A program made the translations under genes and the position numbers. The notes beneath the pieces were generated by a model that saw only the letters and a list, made by a program, of their open reading frames with translations, did not search any database and was not told the origin of the DNA. From Phyllobacterium zundukense (GTDB taxonomy: Bacteria > Pseudomonadota > Alphaproteobacteria > Rhizobiales > Rhizobiaceae): a stretch of 64,000 bases of DNA. The DNA lies in contig NZ_CP104970.1 of assembly GCF_025452195.1 (NCBI RefSeq), positions 186,001 through 250,000 of the forward strand, read 5' to 3'. Positions 1 through 8,738 of the stretch are shown here, one piece after another; the stretch's first letter is position 1, and every line of letters starts with the position of its first letter.

Positions 1-3000
1 TGCGCTCGATCATGTTGCGCTCGGCGACGATATCAGCCTTCGGCGTAAACGCGCTCCAGCCGAAGCGGGCGGTGAGCGCCTCGCTGACCGCCTTGATCTC
101 CTGGACAGTGGCGCGATCCTCGACGGCGAGCGCAAATGCGTTTCTGTAGGTGTCGTCGCCGCCGCGCTCACGCACCGCCTCGATCTCGCCGAGACGTGCC
201 ATCGCCCGGCCGGAAAGCGCGGGCACCGACAGTGACATGTGGCTGCGGCGCATCTGCTCGCGGATGCCAAAGCGCTCGGCGTCCCTGCGGAACGCGGTCG
301 CATGGGCGCGGATCAGCGGCAGCAATTGCGTGAGAGTTGCCGTCGCGACGCTGCGCTCCTCGCATGCCATGCGACCACCGACCGTGAGAGCGGACCCGCG
401 CAGGCGACCGAGCCGAGCCGGGGCAATCGCCACGTCGTCTGCGAGCTTGCGAGGTTCGATGCCGGCATCCGATGCCAAGGCGTTCAGGTGGACAAGTGCT
501 GCATCCGGATCGCGATAGATCTTCTCCAAGAGTGGCCGCAGGATGTCTTCGCGTTCCCTCCAGGCCGGGGATGAAAGCTGCGCCAGCCGCGCGTCCTCAT
601 CAGCGCTGCGGCGGAACACCGTGGTGGGCGGGATCAGATACCGGCCGCCGGAGATGGCTTCCGGGAGGATTTGCGTGTCGGATCGCTCTTCATCGTGGGA
701 CGCGCGCCGTTCCCGATCGATCGCAAAGCCGGGCGCAACGCTTGCACGTTCCCACAGCTTCGCCACCTTCTCCCTCTTATCCGCCACCCACGCCAGCCGC
801 CGCGAAACGCCCTCCTCCATTTCGGCCGCGGCCAAAGAGAGATGGTCGATGCCGCGCCTCCAGGCGAAGTCTTGTGCATGCGCGCGGTATCCGGCCTCGC
901 TCTCGAAATCGAGCGTCGTCGTCTTTGCGCCGGAGCGCGACAATCGCCCCACCAACTGCCCGAACAGTTCCGGCCGATGGCTTTCCAGCTCGATCCGCGA
1001 CTCACGCGCCTCAGCGGTTTCGATCTGCTTCGCTGTCCAGACATTGCGCTCGACGAGCCGTTCCACAAAACGCTTGCTCCCGGTTTCCGCATCGATGACC
1101 GGAACCTTCACGGTGACGTTCTCGATACCATCCTTGCGCAACGTCACGGTGTCGCCGGTCGAGACGCCGCCCCTCTCGATCGCCTTCGGCAGGCTGACAC
1201 CCCAAAGGCGATGCGTGGCCCCTCCGTCGGTCTTGATATCGGCATAGGGGCTTGCCTCGACATCGTCGGCATCACGGAATTTCGCCATCCCCTCTTGGAT
1301 GAGTTCGCCGGTAACACCCGCCATATGATCGACGCGCGCCTTTCGTCCCCAGTCCGGCCTCGCCTCGAAATCTTCCTTCGCCGCATAGAGATCGGCGCGA
1401 TCGCGATGCCGCGTCATCGCAACATAGGTGAGGTGCTGGTCCATCATGCCGGTCGCCAGCACAAAGGTCCGGTCAACGGTGACACCTTGCGATTTGTGGA
1501 TGGTGGCGGCATAGCCGTGATCGACATTGCGATAGCTGTCTTCGCTGAAAATGACGTCGCGGCCATTGTCGAGGCGGACCGAAATCAGGGTTCGGCCGCG
1601 CTTGTCACTGGTGGAAACGACCGTGCCGAGCATGCCGTTCTTGACATATTGCGGGCCGAGATGGTCGGCACGCCGTTCGAGGAAGCGGGCGTTTTTGAGA
1701 AAGATGATCCGGTCGCCGGCGGCGAATTCGCGGGTCCCTCGTTCGGTCTGGAAGGCGCGATTGTCACCGAGCGCGCCCTCACCCGTCATGACGTGACGCA
1801 GCGCCGCGTTCAGCCGTTTCACGTCGTCATTGGTGTGGGCGAGGACGAGCAGTTCGTCGCCGCGCAAACGGTCACTGTTGCCTTCCAGGACGGATTTGCG
1901 AAGCAGTTGCCGGCGGGTATCCGTCCAATCGGCAACGATCCGCCCGACGATCTCGTCACGCGTTTGCGCTTCCACAAGATGGCCATGTAGGGCATAGACG
2001 TCGAGTCCCCTCTCGACCTCGCTGCGCGCGAAAAGACGCGAGGCCTCGCGCGCCCACTGTTCACGCTGGCGCCGCACACCGGCGAGCTCGGCAAAGCCGA
2101 TCCGCTCGGTGATCGCCCGGAAGGCGGCACCCGCCTGGATCGGCTGGAGCTGCATGGCGTCGCCGACCAAAACGACTTTCGCCTGTGCCTCTTCGGCAAT
2201 CTTCAGGACACGGGCCATCTGCTGCGACGACACCATGCCAGCCTCGTCGATCACCAGCACATCGCCGCGTTCGAGCCTGCCGCGACCGCCCGCCCAGGCC
2301 AGTTCCAACGAGGCAAGTGTGCGCGATCTTATGCCGGAACTGTCCTCCAACCCTTCCGCCGCTTTGCCGGCAAGGGCCGCACCGATCACCCGGCGGCCGT
2401 CGCTCTCCCAGGCGACACGAGCGGCGGCAAGCAGCGTCGATTTGCCCGCGCCTGCGAGACCGACGACGGCCGCGATGCCACGGTCGCCAGTGACATGACG
2501 GACAGCGTCAACCTGTTCCGCATCGAGCTGGAAGGGCTTTTCGGGATCACCGGTTTCGACGCTCTTGATGGCGGCCGCGACATGCCGTGACGAAACGGCA
2601 AAACCCTTGCGCTCCGACAGGACCTGCGCCGATTGCGCCATGTCGTATTCGACGCGCAGGATATCCCGCGTCGTGAAGATCGCCGGCTCCGCCGCCCTCC
2701 CCGTCTCGGCATCGACCTCTTGCGGCTTTAGCATCACCAGATTGTCGGACGCCATCAGCCGCGCCCGGATGTTGGCGAAGTCCGAGGGATTGTCGACATA
2801 GCGATGCAGCGCTTTGGCGATGTCGCGTTCGTCAAAGGTCGACCGTTCGTTACCGAGCTGCTTCAGGAGAAGCTCCGGATCGGCCAGCAACCGATCCGCC
2901 ATCTCCTGCCGCCGGGCAAGGTCCGCCGGCGCGAAATAGAGCTCCCTGCCCTTCCTGGCCAATGCTGCCTTTTCCGGCCCGAGGTGCTTCTGCGCAATGC

Positions 3001-3694
3001 CGTCGAGACCCTGTTCGGCATATGAGCGGCCGTCGAGCCGGATCTCATGGCCGCCAAGCGCCAGATGGCGGTTTGCCGTTTCCGCCCAGGCGATCTTCCA
3101 CGCCTTCATGGTTTCCTTGTCGCCGGCCCAGAGCTTGTAAACGATCTTGCCGCCCGGCCGATCCGGCGTGACGACACGCAGCGGCTCGCCATTCTCACCC
3201 AGGACGGCGATCTTCTTCGGCCCAAACCCTTCCTCCGTCAGGGGCCTCAGCGCGGTCATTAAGTGAATGTGCGGGTTGCCGTCCTTGTCGTGATAGACCC
3301 AGTCGGCAATCATGCCCTTCGACGTGAAATTCTCACTGAACTCGCGCACCAGCGCGACGTTTTCCGCCCGCGACAGTTCTTCCGGCAGGGCAATGATCAG
3401 CTCTCGGGCGAGCTGCGCGTCCGCCCTCTTCTCGAACGCATCGACAGCATTCCACAGCACCTCACTGGCGCCGGCAACGGAACGTCCGTCGATTGCGGTG
3501 CGAAGCCACGCCGGTATCTCGTCCGGCAGGGCCAGTTCCTCATGCACCAGCTCGGAGGCACCGCCACGATAGCTGAACGACGTGCCGGCCTGTTCGTCCA
3601 TCATCCGGGCGCGATGACGATAGGCGGCGGCCGAGACGATGCTGCGTCCCGCTCCCCTGCTGATCACCTGCCCTCTGATGAACATGATCGCCAT
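1..3694 (-). CDS. traA: TraA conjugative relaxase-helicase (3' end outside window)
   Basis: This is the relaxase of Ti-type conjugation. It nicks oriT, stays bound to the transferred strand and unwinds the plasmid. Reading from ATG at 3694 the frame stays open for 1,231 codons to the window edge. The N-terminal MobA/MobL part carries a His-x-His metal-binding motif (H142, H144 in PHIHLMT). A RecD-like helicase part follows, with Walker A GLAGAGKST around residues 411-419 and a DEAGM Walker B further on. I placed the start at MAIMFIRGQV because the N-terminal Tyr/His-rich relaxase block (SAAAYRHRARMMDE) follows at once, as in other TraA proteins. It diverges from traC across oriT, which is the usual Ti/Ri order. 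The C terminus lies outside the window. The family assignment is firm. Confidence 0.96.
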   Translation of the reverse strand, partial: MAIMFIRGQVISRGAGRSIVSAAAYRHRARMMDEQAGTSFSYRGGASELVHEELALPDEIPAWLRTAIDGRSVAGASEVLWNAVDAFEKRADAQLARELIIALPEELSRAENVALVREFSENFTSKGMIADWVYHDKDGNPHIHLMTALRPLTEEGFGPKKIAVLGENGEPLRVVTPDRPGGKIVYKLWAGDKETMKAWKIAWAETANRHLALGGHEIRLDGRSYAEQGLDGIAQKHLGPEKAALARKGRELYFAPADLARRQEMADRLLADPELLLKQLGNERSTFDERDIAKALHRYVDNPSDFANIRARLMASDNLVMLKPQEVDAETGRAAEPAIFTTRDILRVEYDMAQSAQVLSERKGFAVSSRHVAAAIKSVETGDPEKPFQLDAEQVDAVRHVTGDRGIAAVVGLAGAGKSTLLAAARVAWESDGRRVIGAALAGKAAEGLEDSSGIRSRTLASLELAWAGGRGRLERGDVLVIDEAGMVSSQQMARVLKIAEEAQAKVVLVGDAMQLQPIQAGAAFRAITERIGFAELAGVRRQREQWAREASRLFARSEVERGLDVYALHGHLVEAQTRDEIVGRIVADWTDTRRQLLRKSVLEGNSDRLRGDELLVLAHTNDDVKRLNAALRHVMTGEGALGDNRAFQTERGTREFAAGDRIIFLKNARFLERRADHLGPQYVKNGMLGTVVSTSDKRGRTLISVRLDNGRDVIFSEDSYRNVDHGYAATIHKSQGVTVDRTFVLATGMMDQHLTYVAMTRHRDRADLYAAKEDFEARPDWGRKARVDHMAGVTGELIQEGMAKFRDADDVEASPYADIKTDGGATHRLWGVSLPKAIERGGVSTGDTVTLRKDGIENVTVKVPVIDAETGSKRFVERLVERNVWTAKQIETAEARESRIELESHRPELFGQLVGRLSRSGAKTTTLDFESEAGYRAHAQDFAWRRGIDHLSLAAAEMEEGVSRRLAWVADKREKVAKLWERASVAPGFAIDRERRASHDEERSDTQILPEAISGGRYLIPPTTVFRRSADEDARLAQLSSPAWREREDILRPLLEKIYRDPDAALVHLNALASDAGIEPRKLADDVAIAPARLGRLRGSALTVGGRMACEERSVATATLTQLLPLIRAHATAFRRDAERFGIREQMRRSHMSLSVPALSGRAMARLGEIEAVRERGGDDTYRNAFALAVEDRATVQEIKAVSEALTARFGWSAFTPKADIVAERNMIER

Positions 3695-3715
3695 GACTCT
3701 CCGCACCTTCCAAGC

Positions 3716-3745
3716 ACGTCGCGCCAGCGACGTATATTGCGCCCT
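3716..3745 (+). other. oriT: Probable oriT (inverted repeat plus nic region)
   Basis: A perfect 7-bp inverted repeat (ACGTCGC at 3716-3722, GCGACGT at 3727-3733, 4-base spacer) lies next to TATATTGCGCCCT (3733-3745). The TGCGCCCT core matches the nic region of IncQ/Ti-type origins of transfer, and those origins also have an inverted repeat beside the nic site. It lies 21 bases upstream of traA, between divergent traA and traC, where Ti plasmids carry oriT. The exact nick position is inferred from the family, not shown here. Confidence 0.82.
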
Positions 3746-3843
3746 CAAACCGATCGGCCTCATCAAGCCGATGCCGCTTCTCCGGATGCCGGCCAACAGC
3801 CGGAATGCCGGCACGACATTTTTGGGGTAATGCAAAATAACCT

Positions 3844-3873
3844 ATTTTACTAACGTTTTCTAGCTAGTATAAT
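3844..3873 (+). promoter_or_regulatory. Putative traC promoter/operator with inverted repeat
   Basis: ATTTTACTA (3844-3852), ten bases, then GCTAGTAT (3863-3870) forms a TACTA/TAGTA inverted repeat. A TATAAT sits at 3868-3873, 16 bases after TTTACT, so the site can be read as a -35/-10 promoter for traCDG. The same arrangement recurs at 35846-35872 upstream of the DUF1173 gene, which suggests a shared regulator. Promoter activity is inferred. Confidence 0.5.
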
Positions 3874-3914
3874 CGCCGCTGTTCAGATTGCTGCGACAGA
3901 GGAAGGAAACAGGA

Positions 3915-4202
3915 ATGGCCGCAAAATCATCGATCAACGATCTCGACGCCCAGATCGAGAAGCTGCGGGAGCGCAGAAAGCTTCTGGTCGTCAAATCGGC
4001 GGAGCGCTTTGCCCGTTCCGCCACGAAATCAGGGCTGGCGGAAATGGAGATCACGGATGACGCGCTCGACCGCATCTTCGAGGAGATTGCCGCGCGATTT
4101 CGCAAAGAAGAGAAGAAAGGATCTGGTGGCACTGCTTCTCAAGCGCATCGACCAGCAAATCGCGGCACTGGAGCGTCGCCGGAGGTTTCACATGACAGCT
4201 GA
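3915..4202 (+). CDS. traC: TraC conjugal transfer protein
   Basis: A small 95-residue accessory protein of the Ti-type relaxosome, encoded directly across oriT from traA. The N-terminal half is a charged helix (DLDAQIEKLRERRK), and the middle segment (KSGLAEMEITDDALDRIFEEIAARFR) is the conserved TraC block. I chose MAAKSSIND at 3915 because GAGGAAGGAAACAGG precedes it; an ATG at 3888 would add nine residues with no good ribosome site. The last codons overlap the traD start and carry its ribosome site. Function in DNA processing comes from the family. Confidence 0.88.
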   Translation: MAAKSSINDLDAQIEKLRERRKLLVVKSAERFARSATKSGLAEMEITDDALDRIFEEIAARFRKEEKKGSGGTASQAHRPANRGTGASPEVSHDS

Positions 4203-4431
4203 TCGCAAACGCCAGGCACGCGAGACGTTTCTTCTCGGCGGCATTGTCGCCAAGGCGGGTCTGACGACAGCTGACCGGGCCTTTCTGCTCGGCGGCTTCA
4301 TCGAACTGGCAAGGATCGCTCCGGGCTCGCCCGAACATCGGCGGCTGCGCGATCTCGGCGCTGAGGCATTCAGGGCCACATCGATGGACGCGGCGTCACC
4401 GCAGATCGGGGAGACGGCGGAATGGCACTGA
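4192..4431 (+). CDS. traD: TraD conjugal transfer protein
   Basis: TraD is a short protein found between traC and traG in Ti-like transfer regions; its molecular role is poorly defined. The 79-residue product has the family core KRQARETFLLGGIVAKAGL followed by a second hydrophobic/charged segment. GGAGG at 4180-4184 precedes the ATG and lies inside the end of traC, and the gene overlaps traG by ten bases, so traC-traD-traG are translationally coupled. The same frame is open for about 60 codons upstream of the ATG with a protein-like stretch (LVALLLKRIDQQIAALE). I take this as chance or an older extension. Confidence 0.87.
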   Translation: MTADRKRQARETFLLGGIVAKAGLTTADRAFLLGGFIELARIAPGSPEHRRLRDLGAEAFRATSMDAASPQIGETAEWH

Positions 4432-6335
4432 AAGGGAAATTGCATCCGAGCCAGTTGCTTGTGCTCGTGCCGATCGCGGTGACGGTAATGACGATCTACA
4501 TCGTCGGCTGGCGATGGCCAGGATTGGCCTCCGGACTCACGGGCAAGGCAGAATATTGGTTCCTCCGGGCCGGACCGGTACCGGCACTTCTGTTCGGACC
4601 GCTTGGTGGTCTCCTGACGGTCTGGGCCTTGCCGCTGCATCGGCGCAGGCCGATCGCCGTTGCGGGCCTCATCTGCTTTCTGGCCGTTTTCGCATTCTAT
4701 GCCCTGCGCGAATATGGGCGTCTTGCTCTGTCCGTAAACCAGGGGATCGTCACCTGGGATCGCGCGCTTTCCTATCTCGACATGGTTGCCGCGCTGGGCG
4801 CGCTCGCCGGCTTTATCGCCTCGGCGGTAGCCGCGCGCATTTCCATTGTCGTCCCCGAAGCGGTCAAGCGCGCCAAGCGGGGGACCTTCGGCGACGCCGA
4901 TTGGCTGCCGATGGCCGCAGTGGGAAAGCTGTTTCCGGCCGATGGCGAAATCGTCGTCGGGGAACGCTACCGCGTCGACAAGGAAATCGTCCATGAGCTC
5001 CCCTTCGACCCGAGCGATCGGGGCACATGGGGGCAAGGTGGCAAGGCGCCATTGCTGACGTTCAGACAAGATTTCGATTCCACCCATATGCTGTTTTTCG
5101 CCGGCTCAGGCGGCTTTAAGACCACCAGCAATGTTGTGCCAACGGCGCTCAGATATACCGGGCCGCTGATCTGCCTCGATCCGTCGACCGAGGTCGCACC
5201 GATGGTAGTCGAACACCGAACGCACACGCTCGGCCGCGAGGTGATGGTGCTCGATCCGACGAACCCGATCATGGGCTTCAACGTGCTCGACGGGATCGCG
5301 GCATCGAAGCACAAGGAGGAAGACATCGTTGGCATCGCACACATGCTTTTGTCGGAAAGCGCGCGCTTCGAATCCTCGACCGGCTCCTACTTCCAGAACC
5401 AGGCGCACAATTTGCTGACCGGCCTCTTGGCGCATGTCATGCTGTCGCCGGACTATGCCGGCCGGCGACACCTGCGCAGTTTGAGGCAGATCGTATCGGA
5501 GCCTGAGCCGTCGGTGCTGGCGATGCTGCGCGACATCCAGGAGAACGCGCAATCGACCTTCATCCGCGAAACGCTCGGCGTCTTCACCAACATGACCGAG
5601 CAGACGTTCTCGGGTGTCTATTCGACCGCGTCGAAGGATACGCAATGGCTCTCGCTCGATAGTTACGCCGCGCTCGTCTGCGGCAATGCCTTCAAGTCGA
5701 GCGATATCGTCACGGGCAAGAAGGACGTGTTCCTCAATATCCCCGCGTCGATCCTGCGCTCCTATCCGGGCATCGGCCGCGTCATCATCGGCTCGCTGAT
5801 CAATGCCATGGTTCAGGCCGACGGCGCGTTCAAACGCCGGGCGCTGTTCATGCTCGACGAGGTGGATCTGCTCGGCTACATGCGGGTGCTGGAGGAGGCG
5901 CGCGATCGGGGGCGCAAGTATGGCATCACCATGATGCTGATGTACCAGTCGGTCGGTCAGTTGGAGCGGCATTTCGGCAAGGACGGCGCGACGTCGTGGA
6001 TCGATGGTTGCGCCTTTGCATCCTACGCGGCGATCAAGGCGCTCGACACCGCCCGCAACGTCTCGGCCCAATGCGGCGAAATGACCGTCGAAGTCGAGGG
6101 CCGCTCGCGCAATTTGGGCTGGGACACGAAAAACGGCGGCACGCGCAAATCCGAAAGCGTCAACTTCCAACGCCGGCCGCTGATCATGCCGCACGAGATC
6201 ACCCAATCGATGCGCAAGGACGAGCAGATCATCATTGTCCAGGGCCATAGCCCGATCCGCTGCGGGCGGGCGATCTACTTCCGGCGCAAGGAGATGGATG
6301 CGGCGGCAAAGGCAAACCGCTTTGTAACGCTTTGA
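4422..6335 (+). CDS. traG: TraG type IV coupling protein
   Basis: This is the membrane-bound VirD4-like ATPase that delivers the TraA-DNA complex to the type IV channel. The 637 residues contain several N-terminal membrane segments (roughly residues 11-30, 47-70, 77-95 and 119-140), a Walker A GSGGFKTTS near residues 228-236, and a Walker B ALFMLDEVD near 470. Length and motifs fit the Ti-type TraG family. It overlaps traD at its start and a hypothetical gene at its stop, so it sits mid-operon. The matching secretion channel is the virB operon at 44.2-54.3 kb. Confidence 0.96.
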   Translation: MALKGKLHPSQLLVLVPIAVTVMTIYIVGWRWPGLASGLTGKAEYWFLRAGPVPALLFGPLGGLLTVWALPLHRRRPIAVAGLICFLAVFAFYALREYGRLALSVNQGIVTWDRALSYLDMVAALGALAGFIASAVAARISIVVPEAVKRAKRGTFGDADWLPMAAVGKLFPADGEIVVGERYRVDKEIVHELPFDPSDRGTWGQGGKAPLLTFRQDFDSTHMLFFAGSGGFKTTSNVVPTALRYTGPLICLDPSTEVAPMVVEHRTHTLGREVMVLDPTNPIMGFNVLDGIAASKHKEEDIVGIAHMLLSESARFESSTGSYFQNQAHNLLTGLLAHVMLSPDYAGRRHLRSLRQIVSEPEPSVLAMLRDIQENAQSTFIRETLGVFTNMTEQTFSGVYSTASKDTQWLSLDSYAALVCGNAFKSSDIVTGKKDVFLNIPASILRSYPGIGRVIIGSLINAMVQADGAFKRRALFMLDEVDLLGYMRVLEEARDRGRKYGITMMLMYQSVGQLERHFGKDGATSWIDGCAFASYAAIKALDTARNVSAQCGEMTVEVEGRSRNLGWDTKNGGTRKSESVNFQRRPLIMPHEITQSMRKDEQIIIVQGHSPIRCGRAIYFRRKEMDAAAKANRFVTL

Positions 6336-6802
6336 CGATAGAGCGGAATAAAGAATCCAGCGAACTGGTCGACGTCGAACAAGGACAAAGCGGCTTTGCT
6401 GCGGCTCCTGACGGGATAGGCTCATCGGGCATGGGTCCGTGCATTGCTGCAGCCGTGCTCAATCATAGCCAAGGAAAAGCCTGGCTGGTGCACGAGTCCG
6501 GGTGGTCCGTGAACTCTCAGTTGCTTGACGACATCTTTGATGATGCGCGAGCGGCGGCGGCAGAGCATGACAAGATCACGCTCTGGCTCCTTGGAGCCTG
6601 CATTGGCGACACTCAGGATCCTGAAGTTGTCGAAATGACCCGTGCGGATCGGAAAATGGCCCTGGAACGAGCCCAAGACCGTTTTCCCTCCGCAACGATC
6701 GTGACCGAATTTTCCGACGATCCTGAGGTCATGTCCATGAGCGTGGAGTTTGAATATGACGGCAGTAAATGGGTTGAAGAAATGACTCGGGATTCCTGGT
6801 AG
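6332..6802 (+). CDS. Hypothetical protein coupled to traG
   Basis: I do not recognise this 156-residue acidic protein. The frame begins with TTG overlapping the traG stop codon, which suggests coupling, but no clear ribosome site precedes it. An ATG at 6431 (MGPCIAAAVLNHS) would give 123 residues and may be the true start. The body alternates short hydrophobic strands with acidic helices (LLDDIFDDARAAAAEHD, ITLWLLGACIG). This is loosely like a CheD-type alpha/beta layout, but no diagnostic motif is present. Its position suggests expression with traCDG. Confidence 0.55.
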   Translation: MTIERNKESSELVDVEQGQSGFAAAPDGIGSSGMGPCIAAAVLNHSQGKAWLVHESGWSVNSQLLDDIFDDARAAAAEHDKITLWLLGACIGDTQDPEVVEMTRADRKMALERAQDRFPSATIVTEFSDDPEVMSMSVEFEYDGSKWVEEMTRDSW

Positions 6803-6819
6803 GCGCAGTCGACGACAAC

Positions 6820-7212
6820 CTACCGCCGTCGCCTATAGCGCTCGAAGGGATCTTCAGCTCCCGGAGGAGCGAACCAATCGACAAGCATCGTATAGCCAAC
6901 AGAGAAGGCGACGAGACCGAGCGCCATCAGGCCGAAAGTCCAGAAGGGCATGCCGGCGGCGGCTTCCGGATGGGCGAAAACGACGATCGACATCGGTAGC
7001 ATGACGATCGCCGCCAGCATCATCATTCCGGTGAATGGCCGAAACATGCAGAGCAGATAGAAGGCGAGATACCAGACACAATAGAAGACGACGCGTCCCG
7101 TTCCTTTGAGAAGAGTGAAGGGAAAACTGACGGCAAAGCGGAAAATGAGCGCGCCGGGACCTTTGGGCGCAGCACAACGGTGGCTGTTCGTGGAAAGAGG
7201 CTCGATCGCCAT
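6820..7212 (-). CDS. Hypothetical small membrane protein
   Basis: A 130-residue protein with three or four hydrophobic segments (around residues 22-60, 62-80 and 90-115) ending in a basic tail (FERYRRRR). It is not recognised. I placed the start at MAIEPLSTNS (ATG at 7212); an earlier start at 7302 adds a low-complexity basic stretch. It converges with the 6332-6802 gene, 18 bases away. Similar small membrane proteins are common near tra genes on rhizobial plasmids, but nothing here fixes a function. Confidence 0.6.
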   Translation of the reverse strand: MAIEPLSTNSHRCAAPKGPGALIFRFAVSFPFTLLKGTGRVVFYCVWYLAFYLLCMFRPFTGMMMLAAIVMLPMSIVVFAHPEAAAGMPFWTFGLMALGLVAFSVGYTMLVDWFAPPGAEDPFERYRRRR

Positions 7213-7378
7213 CGTCGGACATCCCGTTTTTGCTCTCGGGCCCAGACGGCGATCCGACCCACATTCGCCTTTTCGATTATGGCGCGAAGGCCAACCTGCC
7301 ACAGAGTAGACTGATGTTTTCGCGCGAGTCTAATCATGATCCAGAGACAAGGCAATACCGGGAGCGCCAAGGCGGACA

Positions 7379-7411
7379 GGGAGTCGCGCCGGTCGATCCG
7401 GCGCGACTCCC
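7379..7411. terminator. Strong GC-rich hairpin
   Basis: A perfect 14-bp inverted repeat (GGGAGTCGCGCCGG and its complement) with a 5-base loop. It has no T-run on either side, so it may be a Rho-assisted terminator or an RNA-stability hairpin rather than a classical intrinsic terminator. It lies in the gene-poor gap between the 6820-7212 gene and the tiny ORF at 7470. Confidence 0.45.
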
Positions 7412-7429
7412 TCTATCCGGAGAGGAAAG

Positions 7430-7447
7430 AGCTGCCTTATGGCAGCT
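7430..7447 (-). terminator. Possible terminator after the 28-residue ORF
   Basis: AGCTGCC (7430-7436) and GGCAGCT (7441-7447) pair across a TTAT loop. On the minus strand the stem is followed by CTTTCC, a weak pyrimidine tail. It begins about 22 bases after the stop codon of the small ORF at 7470-7556 and gives some support that this ORF is transcribed. Confidence 0.4.
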
Positions 7448-7469
7448 GCTCCCCGGCGTAATCTTCGCG

Positions 7470-7556
7470 CTAGGCCTTGAGTGTCTCGAGCTCGGCCTCG
7501 ATGAGCCGGCGCTGCGCCGCTTTTGCCTCGGCGCGCAGTTCCTCGATGGTCCACAT
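7470..7556 (-). CDS. Possible 28-residue small protein, perhaps frameshifted
   Basis: The reading MWTIEELRAEAKAAQRRL followed by a helical acidic tail is strongly protein-like (amphipathic, Ala/Arg/Glu-rich). No ribosome site stands before the ATG at 7556. An AAGGAG occurs about 30 bases upstream before ATGACGACGATGACC, which reads in another frame. A one- or two-base indel between them would make a single protein of about 38 residues. Function unknown. Confidence 0.3.
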   Translation of the reverse strand: MWTIEELRAEAKAAQRRLIEAELETLKA

Positions 7557-7740
7557 GATGTTGAAGTAGTAGTGGTCATCGTCGTCATCTCCTTATTGAC
7601 GTGAAAGATGCCGGCGGCGTCATGAGGGGTACAAGGGGTCAAGGGCTCGCGGAACGCGACCGGCGGCCTTGAGGCCTTGTTTGCCTCATGGCAGACTGGG
7701 CGGAACTGAGCAGACAGCCATCCTCTCGTGTGGCACCCGA

Positions 7741-7777
7741 AAAACTGCAAACGGGTTCGATACCCGTTTGCAGTTTT
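7741..7777. terminator. Bidirectional intrinsic terminator
   Basis: A perfect 16-bp inverted repeat (AAAACTGCAAACGGGT and complement, loop TCGAT) with A/T-rich ends, so each strand has a stem ending in a U-run. It lies about 50 bases after the stop codon of the DUF736 gene at 7828 and most likely ends that transcript. Confidence 0.75.
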
Positions 7778-7827
7778 GGAAATCGGCGGTGCAAGGATCC
7801 TGCGTCGCTGTAGCCGGCTGCCCGGCC

Positions 7828-8151
7828 TCAGGCCGGATTGTTCCAGAGGATAACCTTGCGGTTCGGCTCACCGCCGGGGGCGGGGGCGAGGTTGCCGAAG
7901 ATCACGCCGATCTCCGGAGCCTCCAGCTTGACCGAGAGGTATTCTTCACCGGTCTGGCGGGCGATGCGGTTCCAGCCCGCGCCGATCTCAAAGCCACTTT
8001 TGCGGTGGATGATGCGGTAGTCGGGGGCTTCCTCGCTCGCCTTGTTGGCGTTCGGGATGATGGCGATCGGGGCGTTGACCCGGATGGTGGCGAAGACGCC
8101 TTCGAGGCTGCCGTCGGTCTTCTGGGTGAGGGTTGCGATCGTGGTGGCCAT
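7828..8151 (-). CDS. DUF736 family protein
   Basis: A 107-residue protein of the DUF736 family, which is widespread on rhizobial and other alphaproteobacterial plasmids and of unknown function. Family features are visible: MATTIATLTQKTDGSLEG at the N terminus, a central PDYRIIHRKSGFEIGAGW block and the EEYLSVKLEAPE motif. GAAGGAGAAACTACC before the ATG is a good ribosome site. It stands alone, followed by a strong terminator. Confidence 0.88.
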   Translation of the reverse strand: MATTIATLTQKTDGSLEGVFATIRVNAPIAIIPNANKASEEAPDYRIIHRKSGFEIGAGWNRIARQTGEEYLSVKLEAPEIGVIFGNLAPAPGGEPNRKVILWNNPA

Positions 8152-8738
8152 GGTAGTTTCTCCTTCGGTTGCTCGGGACCATTCCCGATGACGCCCGAAG
8201 AAGGGGCCGAGCCGCAGGCGTCACCGGAGCGACAGCGAGGGGGAACCCCCTTGCGGGGTTGACGCTGACGGCGGCCGGTCCCTTAAAAAGGCGGCATAGA
8301 GAACGGGAATGGTTTCGAAGCGGCCGAAGCCGGAGATAGAATCGCACGGCCGTCCGGTGGCAACCCGGTGCGGGTAGATAGGGGAGTTGAAGTCACCACT
8401 TGCCGGAACCGCCCCGCGTCGCCAGTCAGATGCAAATGTGCGGGAACCGGCCCCGTCTCGCCGCATGCACAGGCAGACCGGCATGTGCGAGCGCCATGCA
8501 ACCCGTCAGCCTCCGGGCGACTGTCTCCGCTCGCGGCGCGCTGCGGCAGGCATTAAAACTCGGCGCCCTCGACAGCCGGACGCTTGCGATGGTAACCCCG
8601 AATGGCCGCCGAGACCGCATTATCCATTGGCGCGCCCCGCTGGCTGGGATCGTTGCGAAGTGCACAACGCGGAGGCGACCCGATTGAACCAGCACGCGTC
8701 AACAGCGGCTCGATGAACTGGTCCCCCAAGCTGCGACG
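8152..8738. other. Gene-poor stretch
   Basis: About 590 bases without a convincing gene. All frames give Arg/Ala/Pro-rich translations typical of non-coding GC-rich DNA. GGGGG-AA-CCCCC at 8239-8250 is a small palindrome upstream of the DUF736 gene. I see no promoter or RNA gene that I can support. Confidence 0.5.

Noticed and set aside
671..1990. 439-codon plus-strand ORF
   Set aside because: It is the antisense shadow of traA, whose minus-strand frame shows clear relaxase-helicase motifs.
3695..3914. TraR-type tra box between traA and traC
   Set aside because: No 18-base palindrome of the ATGTGCAGATCTGCACAT type is present, although TraM is encoded on the plasmid.
5106..6425. 439-codon minus-strand ORF
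   Set aside because: Antisense to traG; its translation is His/Arg-rich without motifs, while traG has Walker boxes.
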